Assembly (NCBI GenBank): GCA_029990205.1
Contig: JAPEKQ010000011.1
Span: 19,266 to 83,265 of the forward strand
Direction: 5' to 3'
DNA: 64,000 nt
Source of the DNA: a bacterium
GTDB taxonomy: Bacteria; Joyebacterota; Joyebacteria; Joyebacterales; Joyebacteraceae
In this document: piece by piece, positions 52,542-61,326 of the stretch
Numbering within the stretch: the stretch's first letter is position 1
How the letters are laid out: every line of letters starts with the position of its first letter
The notes under the pieces: generated by a model
Seen by the model: only the letters and a program-made list of their open reading frames with translations
The model's database searches: none
Told to the model about the DNA's origin: nothing
Made by a program: the position numbers and the translations under genes

Positions 52542-52570
52542 AGTATATACCCCTATGGGGTATATGGCAA
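52542..52570 (-). promoter_or_regulatory. CsoR operator embedded in the operon promoter
   Basis: Minus strand TTGCCA (52570-52565), 17 bp, TATACT (52547-52542). The spacer holds the 21-bp palindrome at 52545-52565 (9-bp arms ATATACCCC and GGGGTATAT around TAT), the TACCCC...GGGGTA form typical of CsoR operators. Bound repressor would sit between -35 and -10. Start site near 52535, about 40 nt before csoR. Confidence 0.85.
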
Positions 52571-52801
52571 GGTCAAAATGACGACCAATCACCGAGTGTC
52601 GTGAGGCGTTCGCTGCATCAGTGAGCTATCTCCAAGCGCCACCATGGCTTGACGATGAGCGAACCGGTCATCTACGATGGCGGGCACGAGATGACCACGC
52701 TGCGGACGACCGTCAGCGCGGCGACGAAGAAGGTATCCGAGCTGCTGCGTGGTGCGCGGCCGCGGGAGCCTACGAAGCGGACCGAGACGGGAGGTCGAGT
52801 G

Positions 52802-53731
52802 ATGCGAGCACGTGCGGTGATCATCGGGATCATGCTCACGGCGGTGGCAGTCTCCATGCTGGTCGGGTGCAGCTCCACGACATCGCCCTCCGACATCCTC
52901 GCGTGGTTCGTCGGAGCGTCGTGGGTGAGCGGGGCGGACTTCACGTCCGGCAGCACGCGCGGCGCGTCGCTCGTCTGGGACGGCGACGACTCGCTCTTCA
53001 CATGCAACGGCCACGTCTCCGGCGGCACCGACGAGCTCTGGCGCTACGACATCTCCACGGACACCTGGACGCAGCTCGGGACACCCAGCATCAGTGTGTT
53101 CTGGTCGACCTGTTTCGCGTGGACCGGCGGAGACGAGATGTACGTCGCGTACGGGAACGGGACGTCCGGCTTCTGGCGCTACACGATCTCGACCGACGAT
53201 TGGACTCAGGTGGAGTCGTTCCCGGAGTCCGGAGTCCGACGGATGGGTCATTCGCTCGTCTGGCCGGGGTCGGGCGATTACGTCTATCTGGCGAAGGGTG
53301 ACGACAGCGACATCTTCGCGCGGTACGACACCGGCGCGGATGCATGGGAGTACCTCGCCGCCATCCCGCAGACGATGGGCAACGGCACGCAGATCTCGTG
53401 GGGCGGAGGTGAGAGCATCTTCGCGGCGGCGGATCAGCAGGACTTCTTCGAGTATGACATCGCGACCGACACGTGGGAGACCCGGGCCGCCCTCCCGGAG
53501 ACGCTCCATCACGGAGCGTGGATGTGCTACGACCACGACGAGTCGCTGTTCCTCGCGAGGGGCGACTCGACGGACACGCTCTGGCGATACGACATCCCCG
53601 GCGACAGCTGGGAGGAGATGACGGACATCCCGCTTGCGGTGCAGGCGGGCGGCACGATGGTCAGCGACGGCGGAGCGGTCTACCTCCTTCCCGGCGGCGC
53701 GTCGACCGACTTCTGGATCTTCAAGCCGTAG
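52802..53731 (+). CDS. Kelch-repeat lipoprotein
   Basis: 309 aa. Signal and lipobox VSMLVGC. Five to six Kelch/galactose-oxidase-like blades, each with a pattern such as ELWRYDISTDTWTQLGT, GFWRYTISTDDWTQVES, FFEYDIATDTWETRAAL and TLWRYDIPGDSWEEMTD. Propeller proteins of this type bind ligands or partners; the partner is unknown. GGGAGG lies 8 nt before the ATG. Divergent from the csoR operon; 35 bp before the next sulfatase-fold gene. Confidence 0.85.
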   Translation: MRARAVIIGIMLTAVAVSMLVGCSSTTSPSDILAWFVGASWVSGADFTSGSTRGASLVWDGDDSLFTCNGHVSGGTDELWRYDISTDTWTQLGTPSISVFWSTCFAWTGGDEMYVAYGNGTSGFWRYTISTDDWTQVESFPESGVRRMGHSLVWPGSGDYVYLAKGDDSDIFARYDTGADAWEYLAAIPQTMGNGTQISWGGGESIFAAADQQDFFEYDIATDTWETRAALPETLHHGAWMCYDHDESLFLARGDSTDTLWRYDIPGDSWEEMTDIPLAVQAGGTMVSDGGAVYLLPGGASTDFWIFKP

Positions 53732-53766
53732 CCGCGTCCGCACGACGGATGAGCAACGGGGGGGAC

Positions 53767-55104
53767 ATGCGACCACGAGTGATCATTCTACTGGCGCTCG
53801 CAGCCGCGGCGGTGACGCTGGCGGTCTGCTCGTGCGCTCCCGCTCCGTCCGGTCCCCCGAACATCGTGCTCATCGTGATCGACACGCTGCGGCCGGACCA
53901 CCTCCCGTTTCACGGCTACGACCGGAACACGACGCCGTTCCTCGCGACGATGGCGGAGGAGGGGGTCGTGTTCGAGCGTGCCCACTCGACGTCGTCGTGG
54001 ACCGCGCCGGCGATGGCGTCGATGCTCACATCGCTCCACCCGGTCCAGCACGGCGTGCTGTCGGGGCTCGTGGCGGTCCGCACCCAGCAGCGGGATGATC
54101 CGACCGTGACGCTCAACCGCATCCCGGAGGGGGTCGCCACGGCGGCGGAGGTCCTTCGGGACGGCGGGTACAGCACGTGGGGCGTCGCCGACAACCTCAA
54201 CATCTGCGCCGATCTCGGGTTCGAGCAGGGGTTCCAGCACTTCCGGATGACCAGCGACGAGGGCGCCGCGACTGTCAACGCGACCATCAGGGGCTGGGCT
54301 CACCGGCTCACCGATGAGACGCCGTACTTCCTCTACGTTCACTACATGGACCCGCACCGGCCGTACAGAAAGCGCGCGCCGTGGTACGCGCCGATGGAGG
54401 GAGAGCTGCTCGACTCGATCTCCGCGTACGACAGCGAGATCAGCTACGTCGATCAGAAGATCGAGGAGCTTCGCCAGCTGCTCGGTTGGGACGAGAACAC
54501 GCTCGTCATCATCACCTCGGACCACGGCGAGGAGTTCCTCGACCACGGTGGCTGGGACCACGGCCGGACGCTCTACGCCGAGGTCGTCGACGTCCCGCTT
54601 CTCGTGTGGATGTCGCCGGACCTCGCGCCGGGCGACGGCGGGGAACCGGCGGCTCGGCTGGGACGCCGGATCGCGGAGCCCGTCTCGGTGCTCGACATCC
54701 TTCCGACGATGCGGGAGGCGGCCGGGCTCCCACGGGCCGACGCCGAGCAGGGGCTGAGCCTGCTGCCCACCGTCGACGGCCGGGGAGAGGCGCCGACCGG
54801 GCGCGTGTTCCGCGCCGACCTCCGCAGTCCGCCCTGGTTCGGGAGCCTCACGCTCCACTCCGTGACACGCGACGGGCAGAAGTACATCCTCACCCTCCCC
54901 GACGGGGAGGAGCTCTACGACCTGACACGTGACCCCGACGAACGGGAGTCTCTCGTCGGCACGAGGCGGGACGCCGTGCGCGAGTTCCGGGGCGAGGTCA
55001 GCGCGTTCCTGGCTGACGTCGAGCGGTACGGTGCCGGCTCGGTCGATATCGAACTCGACGAGGCGACGCGCGAGCAGCTCGAGTCACTCGGGTACATGCA
55101 GTAG
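53767..55104 (+). CDS. Sulfatase-fold lipoprotein with Thr at the nucleophile position (2)
   Basis: 445 aa. Signal with cysteines at its end (AAVTLAVCSCAPAP). NIVLIVIDTLRPDHLPFHGY, STSSWTAPAMASMLTSLHP with T79 where sulfatases have Cys/Ser and Met where they have Arg, VHYMDPHRPYR, IITSDHGEEFLDHGGWDHG. Ends LESLGYMQ. ATG 53767 has GGGGGGGAC just before it; ATG 53749 is the alternative. The next paralogue starts 8 bp later. Confidence 0.85.
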   Translation: MRPRVIILLALAAAAVTLAVCSCAPAPSGPPNIVLIVIDTLRPDHLPFHGYDRNTTPFLATMAEEGVVFERAHSTSSWTAPAMASMLTSLHPVQHGVLSGLVAVRTQQRDDPTVTLNRIPEGVATAAEVLRDGGYSTWGVADNLNICADLGFEQGFQHFRMTSDEGAATVNATIRGWAHRLTDETPYFLYVHYMDPHRPYRKRAPWYAPMEGELLDSISAYDSEISYVDQKIEELRQLLGWDENTLVIITSDHGEEFLDHGGWDHGRTLYAEVVDVPLLVWMSPDLAPGDGGEPAARLGRRIAEPVSVLDILPTMREAAGLPRADAEQGLSLLPTVDGRGEAPTGRVFRADLRSPPWFGSLTLHSVTRDGQKYILTLPDGEELYDLTRDPDERESLVGTRRDAVREFRGEVSAFLADVERYGAGSVDIELDEATREQLESLGYMQ

Positions 55105-55112
55105 GAGGACGC

Positions 55113-56645
55113 ATGAGGGACCGATCGGGGAGAGCGCCGGACCGCCGGTCCGCGCGCGGAGGCGGGGCGGCGCCGCGCGCCGCGCGCTTCATCGTTTCGT
55201 GCGTTCTCGCGGGCGCCGTCTTCCTTCTGGCGACCTGCGCGTCTCCGCCTCCCGAGATCCGGGGGGCCTCGCACGTTGTCTTCATCTCGCTCGACACGGC
55301 CCGGGCCGATCACTTCGGGTTCATGGGGAGCGAGACCGTGCTCACCCCGCGTCTCGACGCGTTCGCCGCCGAATCGGTCGTGTTCGAGGACTACATGACC
55401 GTGGCGCCCACGACGCTCGCGTCGCACACCACGCTCATGACGGGCAAGTATCCACATCACCACGGCACGCCCCGCAACGGGTTCCTCGTCAACCAGAGGA
55501 ACGAGATGCTCGCCGAGACGCTGCGCGAGGCAACGTTCCACACCACCGGGTTCGCCGGATCGTTCGCCCTCGACAGCCGGTTCGGTTTCTCGCAGGGGTT
55601 CGACCACTACGATGAGGACTGGGACATCCTCGTGACACCGGGCGGTGCCGACCAGAATCAGCGACTGGCCGCCCAGGTCACCGACGCGGCGCTCGCGTAT
55701 CTCGATGAGGCCGGGATCCCGGAACACCTGTTCCTCTTCGCGCACTACTTCGACCCGCACGCGCCGTACACGGCGCCGCCACCGTACGACACGATGTACG
55801 ACCCGGCCGGCTGGGGCGACATCCCCGCGATCCCGGCGGTGAAGCGGGACCCGCGGCTTTCCGATGCGGAGCGCGCCGAACTCGCGCGACGTCTCGAGCT
55901 CCAGTACGCGTCCGAGATCTCCTACACCGACGAGCACGTCGGCCGGCTGCTTGAGGGACTCGCCGCCCGCGGCATCCTTGACGACGCGATCGTCGTCGTG
56001 ACCTCGGACCACGGCGAATGCATGTGGGAGCACGGGGAGGAGTTCGACCACGGCAGGACGGTCTACCAGGCAACGATGCACGCGCTCTGCGTCGTGCGTC
56101 TTCCCCGCGCGGAGCTTGGCGGGACACGGGTCGGCGCCGTTGTGGCGAGCATCGATGTGCTTCCCACCGTCCTCGGGTTCCTCGGCCTCGACGCTCCCGC
56201 GGACGTTGACGGCGAGGCGCTGGAGCTCAGGCGTGAAGCGCTGGCGTCGCTCGACTCGCTCGTCCGGTTCGGTGAGGCGACGAAGCCGGGCACTGATGTC
56301 GAGACCGATGAGAGATGGTACAATCTTCGGAAGTCCCGATGTGTCCGCGACGGCCGGCACAAGTACATCGAGACGCCGTACGTCTGGACGTCCGAGCTGT
56401 ATGATCTCGAGAACGACGCTTCCGAGACCGACGATCTGCTCTCGGCGGAGAGGGCGGGCGTATCAGGGGACAGCGCCGGCGACTCCCCGAGGCTGTCGCG
56501 AGGCGAACTCGAGAGCCTCCATGTTCGACTCGGACGAGAGCTCACGGCGTGGACCGAATCGGCAGAGCCCCTTCCGTCGCACTTCGACTCGTCCCAGAAG
56601 GATGAGACCGTCGAGCGACTGAGGAGCCTCGGGTATCTCCAGTAG
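55113..56645 (+). CDS. Sulfatase-fold lipoprotein with Thr at the nucleophile position (3)
   Basis: 510 aa with a long basic N-terminus (MRDRSGRAPDRRSARGGG) before the lipobox FLLATC. VVFISLDTARADHFGFMG, APTTLASHTTLMTGKYPHHHG (T101 aligned with the nucleophile, His in place of Arg), HYFDPHAPYTAPPPYD, VVTSDHGECMWEHGEEFDHG. Ends LRSLGYLQ. GGAGG overlaps the end of the previous gene, 8 bp spacing. Co-transcribed with copy 2; possibly also with the Kelch lipoprotein. Confidence 0.85.
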   Translation: MRDRSGRAPDRRSARGGGAAPRAARFIVSCVLAGAVFLLATCASPPPEIRGASHVVFISLDTARADHFGFMGSETVLTPRLDAFAAESVVFEDYMTVAPTTLASHTTLMTGKYPHHHGTPRNGFLVNQRNEMLAETLREATFHTTGFAGSFALDSRFGFSQGFDHYDEDWDILVTPGGADQNQRLAAQVTDAALAYLDEAGIPEHLFLFAHYFDPHAPYTAPPPYDTMYDPAGWGDIPAIPAVKRDPRLSDAERAELARRLELQYASEISYTDEHVGRLLEGLAARGILDDAIVVVTSDHGECMWEHGEEFDHGRTVYQATMHALCVVRLPRAELGGTRVGAVVASIDVLPTVLGFLGLDAPADVDGEALELRREALASLDSLVRFGEATKPGTDVETDERWYNLRKSRCVRDGRHKYIETPYVWTSELYDLENDASETDDLLSAERAGVSGDSAGDSPRLSRGELESLHVRLGRELTAWTESAEPLPSHFDSSQKDETVERLRSLGYLQ

Positions 56646-56723
56646 TCGCGTGGACATGCGCACGACGCGCGGGCAAGAGAGACGGGCGGCCGGGGTCCGG
56701 TCGACAGGCAAGGGACGGAGTAC

Positions 56724-58151
56724 ATGAGCGGCACCGGACATCTTGACGGCAACAGCCTGCGCGACCAGTACGCGGGTTTCCTGAGCGCGTGTCCTGACTA
56801 CGCGGCGACGCTCCCGCTCGACACGGTGCGGGCCACCGAGTTCTCCCGTCTCGACCGCCTCGGCCACGTCTACCTCGACTACACCGGCGGCGGGCTCTAC
56901 GCGGAGTCTCAGATCCGCGATCAGATGTCGTTTCTGCTCGGCACCGTTCTCGGCAACCCGCACTCGTCCAACCCGACGTCTTCGACGAGCGATGAGCTCG
57001 TCGAGCGCTGCCGCAGCCGCATCCTCCGGTTCTTCAACGCGCCGGAGAATGAGTACGTCGCGATCTTCACGGGCAACGCCAGTCAGGCGCTCAAGCTCGT
57101 GGGGGAGGCGTACCCGTTCTCACCCGACAGCCATCTGCTGCTGACATTCGACAACCACAACTCGGCGAACGGCCTGAGGGAGTACGCGCGCGAGAAGGGG
57201 ACGACGACGTGCTACCTGCCGATCGTCCCTCCTGATCTTCGGATCGCCGAGGGCGCCATCACATCGTGCATGTGCCAGCGGGACGGCGACCACGACAAGC
57301 TGTTCGTCTATCCCGCGCAGTCGAACTTCTCGGGCGTTCAGCACCCGCTCGAGTGGGTCGACCTCGCGCACGAGCGCGGCTGGGATGTCGTGCTCGATGC
57401 GGCCGCGTTCGTGCCGACGAACCGGCTCGACATCGCGCGCTGGCGACCCGAGTACGTACCGGTCTCGTTCTACAAGATGTTCGGCTATCCGACGGGCATC
57501 GGCGCGCTCATCGCGCGCCGCGACGCGCTGGAGAAGCTCAGACGTCCATGGTTCGCGGGCGGCACGATCACCGTGGCCTCGGTCCAGGCCGACCAGTACT
57601 TCCTGCACACGGGACCGGCGGGGTTCGAGGACGGCACGCTCAACTACGCGTGCCTCCCCGCGGTCGAGCGCGGCCTCGACTTCCTGGACTCCGTGGGGAT
57701 GGAGACGATCCACACCCGCGTGTCGTGTCTCTCCGGTTGGCTTCTCGATGAGATGACGGGTCTTGAGCATGGCAACGGCGCGCCGCTCGTCCGGATCTAC
57801 GGTCCGGCGGACAACGGGTGTCGCGGCGGCACGATCGCGTTCAACGTCTACGATCCCGCCGGCGAAGCGGTCGATCACCTCGAGGTCGAGCGGCGGGCGA
57901 ACACCTGGAACATCTCGCTGAGGACAGGGTGCTTCTGCAATCCCGGGGCGGGGGAGATGGCGCTCGGGATCACGAAGGATGAGATCGTCACGTGCTTCAC
58001 GCAGGCCGACTCGCGCATGACCTTCAATGAGTTCCGGCAGTGCATCGACGAGAAGAGCACGGGAGCGGTCCGCATCTCGCTCGGCGTCGCGTCGAACTTC
58101 GCCGACGCGGCCGCCTTCATTCAGTTCATGAAGACGTTCCGGGAGACGTAG
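56724..58151 (+). CDS. MOCOS-like PLP enzyme (class V aminotransferase fold, cysteine desulfurase-type)
   Basis: 475 aa. YLDYTGGGLYAESQIRDQM, GNPHSSNPTSST, FTGNASQALKLVGEAYPF, FVYPAQSNFSGVQHPLEW, PLP Lys in VSFYKMFGYPTGIGALIAR and a conserved Cys in RTGCFCNPGAGE. The spacing matches the N-terminal sulfurase half of eukaryotic molybdenum cofactor sulfurases. The C-terminal MOSC domain is absent; the protein stops after the PLP fold. Could provide persulfide for Mo/W cofactors or another sulfur acceptor. It follows the sulfatase-fold pair by 78 bp. Confidence 0.85.
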   Translation: MSGTGHLDGNSLRDQYAGFLSACPDYAATLPLDTVRATEFSRLDRLGHVYLDYTGGGLYAESQIRDQMSFLLGTVLGNPHSSNPTSSTSDELVERCRSRILRFFNAPENEYVAIFTGNASQALKLVGEAYPFSPDSHLLLTFDNHNSANGLREYAREKGTTTCYLPIVPPDLRIAEGAITSCMCQRDGDHDKLFVYPAQSNFSGVQHPLEWVDLAHERGWDVVLDAAAFVPTNRLDIARWRPEYVPVSFYKMFGYPTGIGALIARRDALEKLRRPWFAGGTITVASVQADQYFLHTGPAGFEDGTLNYACLPAVERGLDFLDSVGMETIHTRVSCLSGWLLDEMTGLEHGNGAPLVRIYGPADNGCRGGTIAFNVYDPAGEAVDHLEVERRANTWNISLRTGCFCNPGAGEMALGITKDEIVTCFTQADSRMTFNEFRQCIDEKSTGAVRISLGVASNFADAAAFIQFMKTFRET

Positions 58152-58190
58152 GGCCTCTCAGAACGTCGTTGGTTCGACCACCCATGTGTC

Positions 58191-58218
58191 GACGCCCGCC
58201 GGTCTCCCGGCGGGCGTC
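58191..58218. terminator. Bidirectional hairpin terminator
   Basis: GACGCCCGCCGG, TCTC, CCGGCGGGCGTC: 12 bp perfect, between convergent genes. Confidence 0.75.
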
Positions 58219-58312
58219 TCGTATCCAGGCTCCTGCCGGAGCCGGTTTCCACATGGACCGCGCTGAGGTCGACCTTCGCTCCGGCCGCCTGGAGGGCGGG
58301 TCCTCACTCGCG

Positions 58313-60946
58313 CTACTTGACCAGACTGATCTTCGCGGTCTCGCGCTCTCCGTCCGCCTCGAGCAGGAGGAAGTAGACACCGCTTCCGAGCGGCGTTCCG
58401 TCCTGACCGCGGCCGTCCCACGCGACCGTGTGACTGCCCGCGATGCGCCGTGAGTCCGTGAGCGTGCGAACCTCTCGTCCGGCGATGTCGTGGACCGTCA
58501 GTCGGACGGAGGCGGGGCGCGTCAGCGTGAAGTGAACGGCCGTGACCGGATTGAACGGGTTCGGGCTGCCGCCGAGGTCCGAGATGATCTTCCCGTGCAT
58601 CGCCGGCTCCTCGACGCCCGTGACCAGGTCGAGGTCGATCGAGTGCATCGAGCGGCCGTGCGTCCCGGCGACCAGCATGCGGGTCGGCTGGTGGATCTTG
58701 ATGTCGTGGACCGGCACCGGCGGGAGACCCGAGCCAAGGATGTCCCACGTCTGCCCCTCGTCACGCGAGTAGTAGCACCCGAGGTCGGTCCCCACGTAGA
58801 GGAACTCCGGCATGTCGGGGTCGATCGCGATCACCGTGACCGGCGCGTCCGGGAGTCCCGCGTCGATCGCCGTCCACGTGGCCCCCGCGTCGTCGGTCCG
58901 GTAGACGCGCGCGATCTGCTCGTCCCAGCGCATGCCCGAGAACGTGACGTAGGCGGTCGAGCTGTCCGTCGGGTGGATGGCCACGCGCGTCACCCACCGG
59001 TTCGGCAGACTGGCGCTGACGTCGGTCCAGCCGAGCGTCCCGCCGCTGCTGGTCATCCACACGTGCGAGTCGTCGGTCCCCGCCCAAATGACGTTCGGGT
59101 TCGACGGGGCCACCGCGATCGTCGTGACCGTCCCGTAGCTCGCGCCCGGCGAGCCGTCGGTGAGGTCGGGGCTGATCGGGTTCCACGAGTCCGCGCCGTT
59201 GGTCGTGCGGTAGAGACGGTAGGTTCCGAGGTAGAGCGTTTCGTTGTCGCTCGGGTCCATCACCACCGGCATGGACCAGTTCGTCCGTTCGTCCTCGACG
59301 CCGGAGAGACCCCAGTACCAGTTGTAGCCGAAGTCGGTGGACTTGTAGAGGTTGCCCCACTGGTATTCGGCGTAGATGACGTCCGAGTCGGTGGGGTCGA
59401 CGATCGTGTAGAACCCGTCGCCGCCGAAGATGGCTTCCCAGTCGTCAATACCGCCGGTGGCCGTACGGAGCGTCCCATTGTCCTGGGTGCCGCCGTAGAG
59501 CCGCGACGGCTCGAGGTAGTCGATCCCGATGGCGTAGAACTGGTTCGTCGGCTGGTCATAGAGCTTCGTCCAGGTGGATCCGGAGCTGCTGGAGAAGTAG
59601 ATGCCGCCGTCGTTCCCCTCGTAGATGTGCGTCGGGTTCGACGGGTCAAACACCATCGCGTGGTGATCGACGTGGTTCGACGAGCCCACCTCGGTCCAGC
59701 TCGCGCCGCCGTTGATCGACCGATAGAAGGGGACGCCCATCGCGAACACGCGGTCCGGATCGTTCGGGTCCACGCGGATCTGACCGAAGTACCAGCCGAA
59801 CGAGCTGGTGAGGTTCGAGAGCGCGCCGTCGTTGGTCTGAGTCCAGCTCGCCCCGTAGTCCGTGCTCTTGTAGACCCCCATGAAATACCCGGGGTGGTCG
59901 CAGTACATCGCGTAGATCACGCCGGGGTCCGAGGCGCAGACGCTGACGCCGATCCTGCCGACATCGGCGCCGGACGGCAGACCGTTGGTCAGCTCGACCC
60001 AGGTATCACCGCCGTCCGTCGACTTGTGGATTCCGCTCGTCCAGCCGCCGGACCGCCTCGAGTTGAGGCGCCGCACGCGCTCCCACATCGCGGCGTAGAG
60101 CGTGTCGGGTCGCGCGGGGTCGTAGGCGAGGTCGATGGCGGACGTCGAGTCCGAGACCGAGAGCACCTGCTCCCAGGACGTTCCTCCGTCCTCCGTCCGG
60201 TAGACGCCGCGGTCCGGGCTGGTGCCGAACAGGACGCCGGCCGCCGCGACCCAGATGCGATCCGCGTCATGCGGGTCGACGAGCACGCGGCCGATGTACC
60301 GGGTCTCGTCCAGACCAAGGTGCTCCCAGGTCGAACCCGCGTCGGTCGACCGGAAGACGCCCATGCCCGACCAGCTGAAGCTGGAGGAGTTGGCCTCGCC
60401 CGTGCCGACGTAGATCGTGTTGGGGTCCTGCGGGTCGAGCGCGATGGCGCCGATCGACTGGACCGGCTGGTCATCGAAGATCGGGTCCCAGCTCGCGCCC
60501 GCGTCGGTGGACTTGAACACGCCGCCGCTGGCCATCGCCGCGTAGATGATGTTCGGGTTCGTCGGGTGAATGGCGAGGTCCGTGACCCTCGCGCCGATGT
60601 TCGAGGGGCCGCGCTTCTGCCACGAGGTCCTGCTCTCACCGCGCGCCCCGATCCGGCGCGCCTGGACGTCGAGCGTCGCCTCGCGGATCTCCTCGTGGTT
60701 GAGCCGGCCGTACGGGTACGCGCGCTGTGCGTGCGCCCAGTCGTTCGGGAGGCAGCCGGGCTCGTACGGCGTGCCGGCCGCGGCCATCTCGGCCTTGAGC
60801 TCCGCCTTCTCCGCCTTGATGCGCGTAGCGACCTCAGCGGCGGTGAACGTCTCCGCCTGCGGCGTGGCCGCGAGGAACTGCGTTACCCCGAAGACGACGG
60901 CCGCGAGTGCGAGCGTCGCGATGATGATGATCCTGGTTCCGGACAT
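58313..60946 (-). CDS. Large secreted BNR/sortilin-like repeat protein with FlgD-Ig C-terminal domain
   Basis: 877 aa. Signal anchor (IIIIATLALAAVVFGV), coiled segment (IKAEKAELKAEMAAAG), then about 14 Asp-box/BNR repeats, visible as GGVFKSTDAGASWDP, MGVFRSTDAGSTWEHLG, RGVYRTEDGGTSWEQ, YKSTDYGASWTQ and so on, forming one or two beta-propellers like VPS10/sortilin or xyloglucanase GH74. The tail is SPNPFNPVTAVHFTLT ... GSGVYFLLLEADG ... KISLVK. ATG 60946 has AGGGAG 11 nt before it; the 61030 reading adds Arg-rich sequence. Function unknown; a secreted binding or processing role. Confidence 0.85.
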   Translation of the reverse strand: MSGTRIIIIATLALAAVVFGVTQFLAATPQAETFTAAEVATRIKAEKAELKAEMAAAGTPYEPGCLPNDWAHAQRAYPYGRLNHEEIREATLDVQARRIGARGESRTSWQKRGPSNIGARVTDLAIHPTNPNIIYAAMASGGVFKSTDAGASWDPIFDDQPVQSIGAIALDPQDPNTIYVGTGEANSSSFSWSGMGVFRSTDAGSTWEHLGLDETRYIGRVLVDPHDADRIWVAAAGVLFGTSPDRGVYRTEDGGTSWEQVLSVSDSTSAIDLAYDPARPDTLYAAMWERVRRLNSRRSGGWTSGIHKSTDGGDTWVELTNGLPSGADVGRIGVSVCASDPGVIYAMYCDHPGYFMGVYKSTDYGASWTQTNDGALSNLTSSFGWYFGQIRVDPNDPDRVFAMGVPFYRSINGGASWTEVGSSNHVDHHAMVFDPSNPTHIYEGNDGGIYFSSSSGSTWTKLYDQPTNQFYAIGIDYLEPSRLYGGTQDNGTLRTATGGIDDWEAIFGGDGFYTIVDPTDSDVIYAEYQWGNLYKSTDFGYNWYWGLSGVEDERTNWSMPVVMDPSDNETLYLGTYRLYRTTNGADSWNPISPDLTDGSPGASYGTVTTIAVAPSNPNVIWAGTDDSHVWMTSSGGTLGWTDVSASLPNRWVTRVAIHPTDSSTAYVTFSGMRWDEQIARVYRTDDAGATWTAIDAGLPDAPVTVIAIDPDMPEFLYVGTDLGCYYSRDEGQTWDILGSGLPPVPVHDIKIHQPTRMLVAGTHGRSMHSIDLDLVTGVEEPAMHGKIISDLGGSPNPFNPVTAVHFTLTRPASVRLTVHDIAGREVRTLTDSRRIAGSHTVAWDGRGQDGTPLGSGVYFLLLEADGERETAKISLVK

Positions 60947-61120
60947 GAAACGGGCTCCCTTCGGCGAGTGCCGCAAGTCGGGACACCGGCGCGGGTCACC
61001 GCGCGGGTCCCCTCGTGTCACAAATCGCATATCATACTCATTCTAGCAGGATTCGTGCGCATGACGAGCACTGCCTCTGTATGAACCGGTCCCGCGAGTC
61101 GCCGCCTGCCCACCGTTTCC

Positions 61121-61149
61121 TTGAGATGACGCACACTCTGTGCTATAAT
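61121..61149 (+). promoter_or_regulatory. Near-consensus sigma-70 promoter, distal, for the LVIVD gene
   Basis: TTGAGA (61121-61126), 17 bp, perfect TATAAT (61144-61149). Gives a 170-nt leader. Confidence 0.7.
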
Positions 61150-61246
61150 CACAGGTCGTATACGGAGTTACGGCACCAAGTCCCGGTCACGAGCCGGGGA
61201 GCGGGAACCATGCGGATCCTCGCGCTGCGATGGCCGCGACGCCTAC

Positions 61247-61275
61247 TTGATTATTCACACGAATTGTGGTATTCT
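61247..61275 (+). promoter_or_regulatory. Proximal promoter for the LVIVD gene
   Basis: TTGATT (61247-61252), 17 bp, TATTCT (61270-61275) with TGG directly before it (extended -10). CACACGAATTGTG, a 4-bp inverted repeat, lies in the spacer. Confidence 0.6.
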
Positions 61276-61326
61276 GGAAGAAGAGAGCCACTGACGACAG
61301 GTCCGTGACGAGGGAAGGAGTCCATC

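Larger units (their letters stand above)
60947..61326. other. 380-bp divergent intergenic region
   Basis: No gene is supported. The plus strand holds two promoters (61121-61149 and 61247-61275) for the LVIVD gene. A 33-codon ORF at 61210 (MRILALRWPRRLL...) has GGGGAG upstream but no other support. On the minus strand TAGAAT and TATGAT at about 61031-61050 may be -10 boxes for the BNR gene. Confidence 0.6.

Noticed and set aside
58490..61084. 864-codon plus-strand frame opposite the BNR protein
   Set aside because: Arg/Val/Asp-rich with no domains; the minus-strand frame has clear repeats, signal sequence and tail.
61210..61308. Short upstream ORF of 32 codons before the LVIVD gene
   Set aside because: A GGGGAG sits upstream, but the product is Arg/Leu-rich and overlaps the proximal promoter; no support as a leader peptide.
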